DNA of 64,000 bases from a virus: IMG/VR virus record IMGVR_UViG_3300020596_000011, positions 62,001 to 126,000 of that record. One strand, given 5' to 3'. Under the pieces are notes generated by a model. That model was not told the origin of the DNA. It worked only from the letters and a program-made list of their open reading frames with translations, and made no database searches. Of this stretch, positions 14,273-21,530 are shown piece after piece. The first letter of the stretch is position 1. The number at the start of each line of letters is the position of its first letter. Made by a program: the position numbers and the translations under genes.

Positions 14273-15499
14273 ATGCGCGGTAGTTATTTGGATTTATGGA
14301 ACACAGCAAAAGTGCTCGGTAACTGGTCAAACGAAACGAAACAAGCCGTCGATGCTATCGTGGCGAACAGAAGCAGATACGAGGAAGTACAGAACAAAAC
14401 AGGCGTACCTTGGTACATAGTAGCGGTGTTGCACAGCCTCGAGTCGAGCAGAGATTTTGGGTCATGGCTTGCGAACGGTGACCCTTTGACAGCTCCCACC
14501 GTACACGTTCCCGCAGGGCTCGGTAGAGGAATGTCCTTTCCAGTGTCGTTTGTCAAAGGCTGCGAAATTAGCCTAGCACACGCGGGTGTCCGTGGTTCCA
14601 CACATTGGGACGACCTGACTGTGCTTCTCGAAACACTAGAGGCATACAACGGGATGGGATATGTCCCGCGGCGAATTAATTCGCCCTACCTTTGGTCGGG
14701 TACCCAACACTATGCAAAGGGCAAGTATGTCGCTGACGGAGTGTGGGATTCTAACGCTGTCTCTGCTCAACTCGGCTGTGCCACTCTTCTTAAAGAAATT
14801 CAAAACAGGGGGCTCTTGAATATGGCAGACGTTACTCCCGTGGCTACATGGTTTGATTTTCAACGCGACGCTTCGAGAACAACAGTAATCACTGCGTATG
14901 CAGGACCGACACCTGTTGCGCAAGTAAAAACAAACATTAAGAAAGAGATTGTGAGTTTTCTGAATAAGTTTCCTCAAGCGGGATCTGTGCTGGTAGGGCT
15001 GCAAAGTAAGCCCATCCCTGTGGTAGCCGCTGCTCCCATTGCCGCTCCCATTGCCGCTCCTGTGCTCAGTTCTGTGAATTCAAAGATGGTCGAGTTTTAC
15101 AAAGTCAAGTCAAACTACGACAGAGTGTTCGACGATGTCATGCAATGGTACGGTACAACGTCGAACGGATGCGTCGCGTTTATGAGCACGGCTTTGCGAA
15201 TGACAGGGTATTCCGTCCCGATGGGCGAGATCAGTTTGGTAACCACCCCTTTCTCGGACTTCCTTATTTCAAAAAGATGGAAGCGGATATCACTTGACCA
15301 ACTCCTTCCGGGCGACGTCTGTTTCAGTATTGAAACGGACTATCCGGGCTACCCTTCACACACATACTGCTTTCTTAGTTGGGCAAACATCAGCACCAAA
15401 ACAGCTTGGATTATTGACAATCAGGGTTTTACCCACGAGCGAAACATGCTTGCTAACGGTCCGAAAGATGCGTTTCAATACGCCCTGAGGGCTGTGTGA
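14273..15499 (+). CDS. Two-domain cell-wall hydrolase: lysozyme-like plus papain-like amidase domain
   Basis: A 408-residue protein with no signal peptide. Residues 40-175 match a phage and proteobacterial muramidase-type family: VPWYIVAVLHSLESS with likely catalytic Glu57, then NGDPLTAPTVHVPAG, EAYNGMGY and SPYLWSGTQHY. An Ala/Pro linker (PVVAAAPIAAPIAAPV) joins a C-terminal domain with cysteine in SNGCVAF, LLPGDV and histidine in SHTYCF, the layout of NlpC/P60 or CHAP peptidases. It likely cuts both glycan and peptide bonds, as a second endolysin or a virion-borne enzyme for entry. It overlaps the next gene by 4 bases. Confidence 0.75.
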   Translation: MRGSYLDLWNTAKVLGNWSNETKQAVDAIVANRSRYEEVQNKTGVPWYIVAVLHSLESSRDFGSWLANGDPLTAPTVHVPAGLGRGMSFPVSFVKGCEISLAHAGVRGSTHWDDLTVLLETLEAYNGMGYVPRRINSPYLWSGTQHYAKGKYVADGVWDSNAVSAQLGCATLLKEIQNRGLLNMADVTPVATWFDFQRDASRTTVITAYAGPTPVAQVKTNIKKEIVSFLNKFPQAGSVLVGLQSKPIPVVAAAPIAAPIAAPVLSSVNSKMVEFYKVKSNYDRVFDDVMQWYGTTSNGCVAFMSTALRMTGYSVPMGEISLVTTPFSDFLISKRWKRISLDQLLPGDVCFSIETDYPGYPSHTYCFLSWANISTKTAWIIDNQGFTHERNMLANGPKDAFQYALRAV

Positions 15500-15714
15500 G
15501 ACGAGAAACCTTAGAGACGCTGAAGACCAAAGTCTCGTGCTCCTTTGAGCCGAGTAAGTTCTTAAGCTTAAACTGGAGCGAAGTTGAACAGTTGAAGAAA
15601 GACCTACTCGTAGCCGCTTTAGAGATTTGTAAGGGTAACCAAACCCACGCCGGTGACTTGTTAGGGATATCCAGCATTTGTGTCTCGAAGCTCCGCGTAG
15701 AGTACCACCTCTGA
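15496..15714 (+). CDS. Fis-like stand-alone DNA-binding protein
   Basis: A 72-residue protein. Residues 36-70 match the helix-turn-helix found in Fis and at the end of NtrC-type activators: LLVAALEICKGNQTHAG, then DLLGIS and a recognition helix near VSKLRVEY. No ATPase or sensor domain is present. GTG start, overlapping the previous stop as GTGA. Just downstream lie a perfect palindrome (15721-15741) and a sigma-54-type promoter (15800-15816), so it may bind there as an activator helper, competitor or self-regulator. Confidence 0.75.
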   Translation: MRRETLETLKTKVSCSFEPSKFLSLNWSEVEQLKKDLLVAALEICKGNQTHAGDLLGISSICVSKLRVEYHL

Positions 15715-15720
15715 ATCCAT

Positions 15721-15741
15721 GTGTCTAAAACATTTAGACAC
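15721..15741. promoter_or_regulatory. Palindromic operator
   Basis: GTGTCTAAA, aca, TTTAGACAC: perfect 9-bp arms. It is centred about 95 bases upstream of the predicted start of the sigma-54-type transcript, the usual place for an enhancer site, and 7 bases after the Fis-like gene. With no T run it is less likely a terminator. Confidence 0.7.
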
Positions 15742-15799
15742 TGGTGAATCCTTATACATCCCTAATTATCAAAAACTGAATGAAATTACTCTTGACGCC

Positions 15800-15816
15800 T
15801 TGGCACGCCACATGCA
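15800..15816 (+). promoter_or_regulatory. Sigma-54-type promoter
   Basis: TTGGCACG, 4 bases, ATGCA. The invariant GG and GC are exactly 10 bases apart and the -24 half is the full consensus; the -12 half has one mismatch. A TTGACG at 15792 has no good -10 at sigma-70 spacing. The predicted start near 15826 gives a short leader to the ATG at 15857. Confidence 0.6.
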
Positions 15817-15856
15817 ATAGAGGTATTGAGCAATGAAGCTCTTAGGAGAATTTGAA

Positions 15857-16414
15857 ATGTTGAACACACGAGCAATTTTTAACCTATACCCAAAAAACCC
15901 CGTCGCTAAAACCGTCCTCGACCACATGACGCTCAAAGGAAAAAACCAAGAAAAGTTTTACGTCGACGTATTGGCTAAAGAACTAAAGCTCGGTCGTTCG
16001 GACATCATCGAAGTCTTTAAGCTTTTGGAAAAGGACTGCAAAATGGGGTCATGGTTGCGGGGCCGAGTAACTCCGGGACAGACAAGATTCGAAGCAGTGT
16101 ATCGGATGGACGACGTAGAAAAGGCGATGCACAACCCAAAATTTGAAGCACCAGAGCCTTATAGGGCATCTCCGAAGAGGATAGTTTTTACAAAAAAGAC
16201 GCTCAAGCAAAAGAAGACGCCTCTGCAAGTAGCTCCTCGCGTAGCTCCCGTGGTTGAGCCGCTTCCAGTTGTAAAAGCGGTCGAGCCTGTCGCTACCGAG
16301 CCCGTGCTTATGAACATGCTAGTCATTCGTCCTGGTTTTGTTTTGCAAATTCCTTCTGGGCTTTCCGAAGCGGAACGTAAGAAAGTGGCTGACTTTGTAC
16401 AAATAGCGAACTAG
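15857..16414 (+). CDS. Winged-helix-like regulator candidate
   Basis: A 185-residue protein from the ATG at 15857, chosen for the AGGAG 8 bases before it (an ATG at 15833 is in frame). Residues 25-85 look like a winged helix: VDVLAKELKLGRSDI as helix-turn-helix, a third helix and a GRVTPGQTRFEAVY wing. A Lys-rich stretch and a Pro/Val/Glu-rich linker follow, then a small C-terminal domain. It is the only gene behind the sigma-54-type promoter, so it may be a phage transcription regulator. Confidence 0.65.
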   Translation: MLNTRAIFNLYPKNPVAKTVLDHMTLKGKNQEKFYVDVLAKELKLGRSDIIEVFKLLEKDCKMGSWLRGRVTPGQTRFEAVYRMDDVEKAMHNPKFEAPEPYRASPKRIVFTKKTLKQKKTPLQVAPRVAPVVEPLPVVKAVEPVATEPVLMNMLVIRPGFVLQIPSGLSEAERKKVADFVQIAN

Positions 16415-16444
16415 AGTACTCAATCAATTAAATACCCGACCTTC

Positions 16445-16465
16445 AGCCCTTAAGGGGCTTTTCTG
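16445..16465 (+). terminator. Rho-independent terminator
   Basis: AGCCC pairs with GGGCT around a 5-base loop, followed by TTTTC. A short stem, but placed right after the regulator gene. Confidence 0.65.
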
Positions 16466-16500
16466 CGTTTTCATTTAGAAAAGCCTGTGTTAGACTGCAA

Positions 16501-16507
16501 GTAAAAT
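16501..16507 (+). promoter_or_regulatory. GTAAAAT-class (late) promoter
   Basis: GTAAAAT 17 bases before the ATG at 16525; it opens the first fibre cluster. Confidence 0.55.
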
Positions 16508-16524
16508 CTAACAAGAGGTGATGA

Positions 16525-16854
16525 ATGGCAACAGGCGCGTTAGGCAAACCAGTAATTCAAGTAGTAAGCGGAATCTTTCGGTCACAGCCGCAAGAATACA
16601 CGCTTACACACAACGCTACATCTGACTGGGGGAGTATAGCAGCAGGTGACCTCTATCAAATTATCGTATTAGCTTCTGCTCACGGCCTCGGTACAAGCCC
16701 AGTTGTAGCCTGTTTTCTCGATACAGGCGCCGGTTTTGTACTAATTATCCCTGACAGCATTACTGTCGCTGCCAACGGTGACGTCGCAGTTAATGTAAGT
16801 CAAGCAGGTATTGACGGGCGCTACAGCGGCCGCATTCAAATCGCTCGGTCATAA
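16525..16854 (+). CDS. Small virion-type protein (109 residues)
   Basis: A beta-rich Ala/Val/Thr protein without signal peptide. The pattern (GDLYQIIVLASAHG, then ANGDVAVNVSQAG and RYSGRIQIARS) resembles small tail or fibre-associated proteins. It heads the cluster and the next gene follows after 9 bases. Exact role unknown. Confidence 0.7.
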   Translation: MATGALGKPVIQVVSGIFRSQPQEYTLTHNATSDWGSIAAGDLYQIIVLASAHGLGTSPVVACFLDTGAGFVLIIPDSITVAANGDVAVNVSQAGIDGRYSGRIQIARS

Positions 16855-16863
16855 GGAGATGTT

Positions 16864-17595
16864 ATGGCTCGAGTAAAGGGCGATTTAAGCTCTAGGGTAG
16901 TGAGCACGAATTCGTTGGCTGTGGGTGTCACCACAAGCGTAACGTCTTCTTCCGGTCAAGTTGTGCTCAATAATTTTGCAACAGGCGTGCAAACAGCCAC
17001 GGGCGTCGCGTCCAACTTTTCATTTAAGTTTGCAGCAGCTACACTATTTCCGACGGTGGGCTACCAGTTCACTATATATAATAAAAGTTCTCAATCTATC
17101 TCGGTACTTAACAGCGCAAATACAAGTCTAGTAATTATTCCAAGCGGTTACTCCGTGATTGTGACGCTTCGCGACAATACGACGTCTAGCGGAATCTTCG
17201 ATATTGCTGCTTTTTCTAACACATCCTTCTCCGACACGTCAGCAGAGCAAACGGCTCTTTTTGGGCGCAGCGGTCTTGTTTCGGTCGACGCGTGGTTGCT
17301 TCTGAGTGGGGTGCCGTCAAATTCGGTCGGCTACCGTACTTCTGTGACCACCGCGCGAGTGGTCCGGTTGTTTACCAACACGGGCGCAGCGAGCACATAC
17401 ACACTGGGCCTTTATTCCCACGACGGTGCCTTGGTAAACTCCTCACTCATAGCGACGTTAGCAGTCGTAAGTGCCCTTGGCGCAGAAGTCTCTATCTCAG
17501 CGAGTGTGGCAAACGGTAAACAACTCGCCGTAAAATTGGAAAGTGGCGCAGTCACGGACGTTCTTGCGGGCGTAGTTCTGAAAGGACTTGTTTAA
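16864..17595 (+). CDS. Fibre-associated virion protein (243 residues)
   Basis: A Ser/Thr/Val-rich protein made of short beta strands. Residues 125-243 look like a jelly-roll tip (VVRLFTNTGAASTYTLGLY, then GKQLAVKLESG). No recognised enzyme motif. It lies between a small virion protein and the 922-residue fibre, so a linked fibre subunit is likely. Confidence 0.7.
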   Translation: MARVKGDLSSRVVSTNSLAVGVTTSVTSSSGQVVLNNFATGVQTATGVASNFSFKFAAATLFPTVGYQFTIYNKSSQSISVLNSANTSLVIIPSGYSVIVTLRDNTTSSGIFDIAAFSNTSFSDTSAEQTALFGRSGLVSVDAWLLLSGVPSNSVGYRTSVTTARVVRLFTNTGAASTYTLGLYSHDGALVNSSLIATLAVVSALGAEVSISASVANGKQLAVKLESGAVTDVLAGVVLKGLV

Positions 17596-17596
17596 C

Positions 17597-20365
17597 ATGT
17601 CAAAAATTCTAAAAAATACCACGGGGAGCCCTGTAACGATTACGGATGTGGGAGTGACCATTGGCGCTAGCAGCCAAATCACACTCGCACCGCAGGACTA
17701 TCTTCTGTACGCTGCTTCAAGCAACGTGCTGACGTTCATTGGCGCAGGCACAATAGTTGTTAACGACGGATCATCTGACCTTAGCATCAACCAGGGCACA
17801 TCTTTAATACAAGGGAACTTCCCTTCTTCTATATTGAGCAGAACCCAAGACGGAGCGGGCACAGCGGTAACGTCCACTCTAGTTAGTGGCAAGCAAAGCC
17901 TTGACGCAAACATAACAGCTTCCGCTTTGCCAACAGGAGCCGCCACTTCTGCCAATCAGACAACAACTAACTCTTCTTTGTCGTCCATCGACACAAAAAC
18001 ACCGGCGCTTGGGCAAGCTCTTGCAGCGGCTTCCCGTCCAGTGGTTCTGACCGCTGCTCAAATTACAACTCTCACTCCTCTGACCACAGTAGCATCTACA
18101 CAATCAGGCACTTGGAACATCACAAACATCACTGGGACAGTCTCTCTTCCCGCAGGTGCCTCTACCTCTGCACTACAAACAACTGGCAACGCTTCTTTAA
18201 GTTCTATAGACACCAAGACACCTGCTCTTGGGCAAGCCCTTGCGGCTGCCTCGGTGCCCGTTGTTCTCACAGCAGCTCAAATTACAACTCTCACTCCTCT
18301 GGCAACAATTGCGGCTACTCAATCAGGCACTTGGAACATAGCCAACGTCACGGGAACAGTCTCTCTTCCCACAGGCGCTGCCACGTCTGCACTACAAACG
18401 ACTGGTAACACTTCTTTATCTTCGCTAGACACCAAGACACCTGCGCTTGGGCAGGCTTTGGCAGCAGCATCTAGTCCAGTTGTTCTCACAGCCGCTCAAA
18501 TTACAACGCTCACCCCTTTGACCACAGTGGCTGTGACCCAGAGCACCTCGCCTTGGGTGACCTCAAGAAACTGGAATCTAGGTAGTGGTACAGACTCAGT
18601 GGCTGCGGTGCAGTCGGGCGTTTGGAACGTTACAAATATTTCAGGGACCGTCTCTCTGCCCACGGGCGCGGCTACGGAAACCACTCTAGCAGCGGCAAGT
18701 GCAAAGCTTCCCGCTTCTCTAGGCGCTAAGACAGGCATCACCTCTTTTAGCGTAGTGCCCAATACAGACACACCTTTTCCGTCTTCTCAGTCCGGCACTT
18801 GGAACATAACCAACGTCACGGGGTCAGTAAGCTTACCCACCGGAGCTTCCACGTCTGCCAGTCAGACAACCGGAAACGTGTCCCTAGCAAGCGTCGATGG
18901 CAAGCTCACAGCAAGCAACACTTCTCTTGCAAGTATTGACGGGAAAATTACTACCGTGAATACAGGCGCGGTCGTTATTACCTCCAGCGCATTGCCCGCA
19001 GGTGCTGCCACTTCTGCCAACCAGACATTAACTAATGGACCTGTCACCCCAGGCGCTGTGGCAACTCAAAGCAACCTAGCGGGCGGACAATTCAACAGGG
19101 TAAAACCCGCTGTAACCAATGGGCAGCAGGTCGCTGTTCAAGTAAACTCACGCGGAAATTTGATGACCGCATCGGACCTCGAATCACCCAACTTCGATGC
19201 AATGAACCGCATGCGTGTGTCCAATCCCGTTCAAATCCTCGGGTACACTTTTTCCCTGTCTGAGCATAGTCTTTCATTCAACTACCTCCTAACTACAGCG
19301 GGCACAGTCACGCACGTCCCTGACAATGCCTGCCTACGCCTCGCCGCAACTACCGCGTCTGGGAGCAGCGCCGTGGTTCAGTCAAAAATGTACATACGTT
19401 ATACTTTGGGCGTGAGCCACGTGGTTCACCAATCGATTGTTGTAGGTGCCGCAAAAGCCAACGTTAGAAAGCGTTGGGGTTATTTTGACGCAGAAGACGG
19501 ATTGTTTTTCCAACAAACACTAGCCTCTCTTTCGGTGGTCGTGAGAACTTCCACATCAGGATCAGCAGTGGATACTGTTATCGACCGAGCAGCATGGAAC
19601 ATTGACTTACTGGATGGCACAGGGCCTTCCGGCTATACCCTCGATGTGACGAGAGGCAACCTTTATTTTCTTGACTTTACTTGGCACGGAGCCGCTCGAG
19701 TGCGGTTTGGGGTATTGTTCAACGGGCTCAAAGTTTACTGCCATGAATTCGACGGCTCTAATACGTTTACCGTACCGTACATGAGAACGGCATTTTTGCC
19801 GGTGCGTGCGGAAATCACAAATACAGCGGCTACGGCATCTGCGACCTCGCTGGACTTTATCGCAGGGTCAGTATTTAAAGAAAGCTCAGAGCCATACCTC
19901 CCTACATACAACTTCGGGCGTTCTACAGCGAGAACGTTTAAAAATGCGAATGCTACCGCGAGTCCGTTCCTCAGCATCCGCCCTCGCACCACTTTTGCCA
20001 CTATCACGAACAGAATCATTACAGAGCCTACTGAGTTTCAGGTGTTTGCCGGTGCGGTTGCGGTAGTTGCCACTTTAGTTCTGAATCCTACGCTCACAAG
20101 TGCCTCGTTTGCAAACGTAAATACTGCGTCTAGTTCGGTTCAGGTTGATACGGCAGCTACGGCTTTTACAGGCGGGACGGTGATCGGTGACTACCTGATA
20201 CAGATAAACACCACAGCGACTTTTGACCTTAGGGCCTTTTCGGACGCTATCCTTCTCGGCCTAAACATTCCGGGTACAACGGCGGACATTTTAACAATCG
20301 TTTTGCAAAGTACAGCGGGTAACTCTAGCTGCGGTGCTGCTTTCAGGTGGGGTGAATTCCAATGA
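17597..20365 (+). CDS. Large tail fibre with 73-residue repeats (922 residues)
   Basis: Starts at the ATG 1 base after the previous stop, with AAAGGAC upstream. The N-terminal 80 residues form a beta domain seen at fibre attachment ends (ILKNTTGSPVTITDVG). Residues 110-400 are tandem repeats of a well-known fibre unit (SLSSIDTKTPALGQALAAAS, then PVVLTAAQITTLTP and SGTWNI). The last 400 residues form a globular, beta-rich receptor-binding-type region. Repeat copy number may vary fibre length. Confidence 0.85.
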   Translation: MSKILKNTTGSPVTITDVGVTIGASSQITLAPQDYLLYAASSNVLTFIGAGTIVVNDGSSDLSINQGTSLIQGNFPSSILSRTQDGAGTAVTSTLVSGKQSLDANITASALPTGAATSANQTTTNSSLSSIDTKTPALGQALAAASRPVVLTAAQITTLTPLTTVASTQSGTWNITNITGTVSLPAGASTSALQTTGNASLSSIDTKTPALGQALAAASVPVVLTAAQITTLTPLATIAATQSGTWNIANVTGTVSLPTGAATSALQTTGNTSLSSLDTKTPALGQALAAASSPVVLTAAQITTLTPLTTVAVTQSTSPWVTSRNWNLGSGTDSVAAVQSGVWNVTNISGTVSLPTGAATETTLAAASAKLPASLGAKTGITSFSVVPNTDTPFPSSQSGTWNITNVTGSVSLPTGASTSASQTTGNVSLASVDGKLTASNTSLASIDGKITTVNTGAVVITSSALPAGAATSANQTLTNGPVTPGAVATQSNLAGGQFNRVKPAVTNGQQVAVQVNSRGNLMTASDLESPNFDAMNRMRVSNPVQILGYTFSLSEHSLSFNYLLTTAGTVTHVPDNACLRLAATTASGSSAVVQSKMYIRYTLGVSHVVHQSIVVGAAKANVRKRWGYFDAEDGLFFQQTLASLSVVVRTSTSGSAVDTVIDRAAWNIDLLDGTGPSGYTLDVTRGNLYFLDFTWHGAARVRFGVLFNGLKVYCHEFDGSNTFTVPYMRTAFLPVRAEITNTAATASATSLDFIAGSVFKESSEPYLPTYNFGRSTARTFKNANATASPFLSIRPRTTFATITNRIITEPTEFQVFAGAVAVVATLVLNPTLTSASFANVNTASSSVQVDTAATAFTGGTVIGDYLIQINTTATFDLRAFSDAILLGLNIPGTTADILTIVLQSTAGNSSCGAAFRWGEFQ
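17950..18560 (+). repeat. 219-bp tandem repeats in fibre gene
   Basis: About three copies with exactly 219-bp (73-codon) period; AATTACAAC recurs at 18061, 18280 and 18499. High DNA identity points to recent expansion. Confidence 0.9.
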
Positions 20366-20390
20366 TTAACATACAACAGAGGGCGTCATA

Positions 20391-21029
20391 ATGCCGTTTA
20401 ACATAAATAACGAGAGCAATGTACCAGTCACCTACCAGGGTCAAACAATTGCCCCTGGCGCTTTCTACACAGTAGCCGACCCCGGAACAGCTTTTGCTCT
20501 GGACTACGTGCTTATCAACGATGTGATCTACGGGGACACCTCTATCACGGTGAAGACTGCCACTCATAGGGGACAAGACGCGCTCGCCATCCTGTCGACT
20601 ATCCGCAGCGCGTTTGTGTCTATAACAAGTGCACCCTTGCAATCGCCCTTTGCTGCGAAGAAAATCGGAACAAAAAACCTTGTCGCCCGTACAACGGGTG
20701 TGAGCTACGCCGTCACCACGGGAGCAACAACCCTCTTGTTCACAATAGCGTATCCCTGGGTAAAAATTAACGGCGTCGAGATTATAGGAGCCGTGGTAGG
20801 AGATAGTTGCAATTTCAAAGTGTTTGACACGGCTGCGGGTACATATTCCACGATTCCTAATTATCAGCTCAATCAATTCGGTTTTAATGTTCAAATGGCA
20901 CCCGGCTTTTACCAACGAATCTCCGACTTCGACGCCGACCTCTATGAGGGCATGGTGCTCCAAGTCGAATACACCTCGGTCTCAAATAAAAATGTAGGGA
21001 TAAACTACATACTCACCGAAATGAAATAA
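20391..21029 (+). CDS. Fibre-cluster virion protein (212 residues)
   Basis: A beta-rich protein with an N-terminal FNINNESNVPVTYQGQ segment similar in style to the attachment end of the preceding fibre. Residues 100-212 look like a single sandwich domain. No enzyme motif. Its stop touches the next gene (21030), so the two are coupled. Confidence 0.7.
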   Translation: MPFNINNESNVPVTYQGQTIAPGAFYTVADPGTAFALDYVLINDVIYGDTSITVKTATHRGQDALAILSTIRSAFVSITSAPLQSPFAAKKIGTKNLVARTTGVSYAVTTGATTLLFTIAYPWVKINGVEIIGAVVGDSCNFKVFDTAAGTYSTIPNYQLNQFGFNVQMAPGFYQRISDFDADLYEGMVLQVEYTSVSNKNVGINYILTEMK

Positions 21030-21470
21030 ATGCAAAACGGTGTTGTTTTTCGTAGAAGTAGAAAACTAGGGTCGAGATTAATTCGCTGGGGTACCCAAGA
21101 AGCTTGGAGCCACTGTGGGGTTATCATAGACAATGAAGCGTATCATTCAGATAGTAGAGGCTGTCATGTGTCTACCGTGGAAGAGTTCTGTCTAGGCTCT
21201 GAAACGTTTTTCCTTGCCGTCGCCATCACAAAAGAACAAAAAGATAGAGCTATAAAAGCAATAGGTTATCAATATGATTGGGCAGCTATCGTCTGGTTTG
21301 CGATCGTCTTGTTACTGAAAAGAATCGCAATTATCCTACCGACGACTACAGTCAACTCAAAGTGGCTCGTGTGCTCTGAGTACGCTTCGTACATCTTTTG
21401 GGGTAAGGGTCAAACCGTAACTCCTGGCGAGTTTTTAAACCGCGTCCTTGCTGAACAAATCGTAAAATAG
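21030..21470 (+). CDS. Permuted papain-like amidase (YiiX/NlpC-type)
   Basis: A 146-residue protein. WSHCGVII near 26-33 gives the family histidine, YQYDWAAI the usual Tyr-Asp block, and LVCSEYAS near 115-122 the catalytic cysteine, in the permuted order (His before Cys) of the YiiX/YaeF family. A hydrophobic stretch at 88-106 may insert in a membrane. The likely role is amide-bond cleavage in peptidoglycan or a lipid-linked substrate, perhaps as a virion enzyme since it is embedded among fibre genes. The late promoter of the next gene lies in its last codons. Confidence 0.7.
   Translation: MQNGVVFRRSRKLGSRLIRWGTQEAWSHCGVIIDNEAYHSDSRGCHVSTVEEFCLGSETFFLAVAITKEQKDRAIKAIGYQYDWAAIVWFAIVLLLKRIAIILPTTTVNSKWLVCSEYASYIFWGKGQTVTPGEFLNRVLAEQIVK
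21462..21468 (+). promoter_or_regulatory. GTAAAAT-class (late) promoter inside the end of the amidase gene
   Basis: GTAAAAT 62 bases before the fibre ATG at 21531. The leader holds a small hairpin (GCAGA and TCTGC around ATAC). Confidence 0.45.
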
Positions 21471-21530
21471 AGAAAATACCCTCGTTGCAGAATACTCTGC
21501 TGTTGCGCTAGACGCAGATAGGAAGACATC

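Noticed and set aside
15715-15745. Palindrome after the Fis-like gene as a terminator
   Set aside because: The stem is followed by CTGG rather than a T run, and its position fits an operator upstream of the sigma-54-type site.
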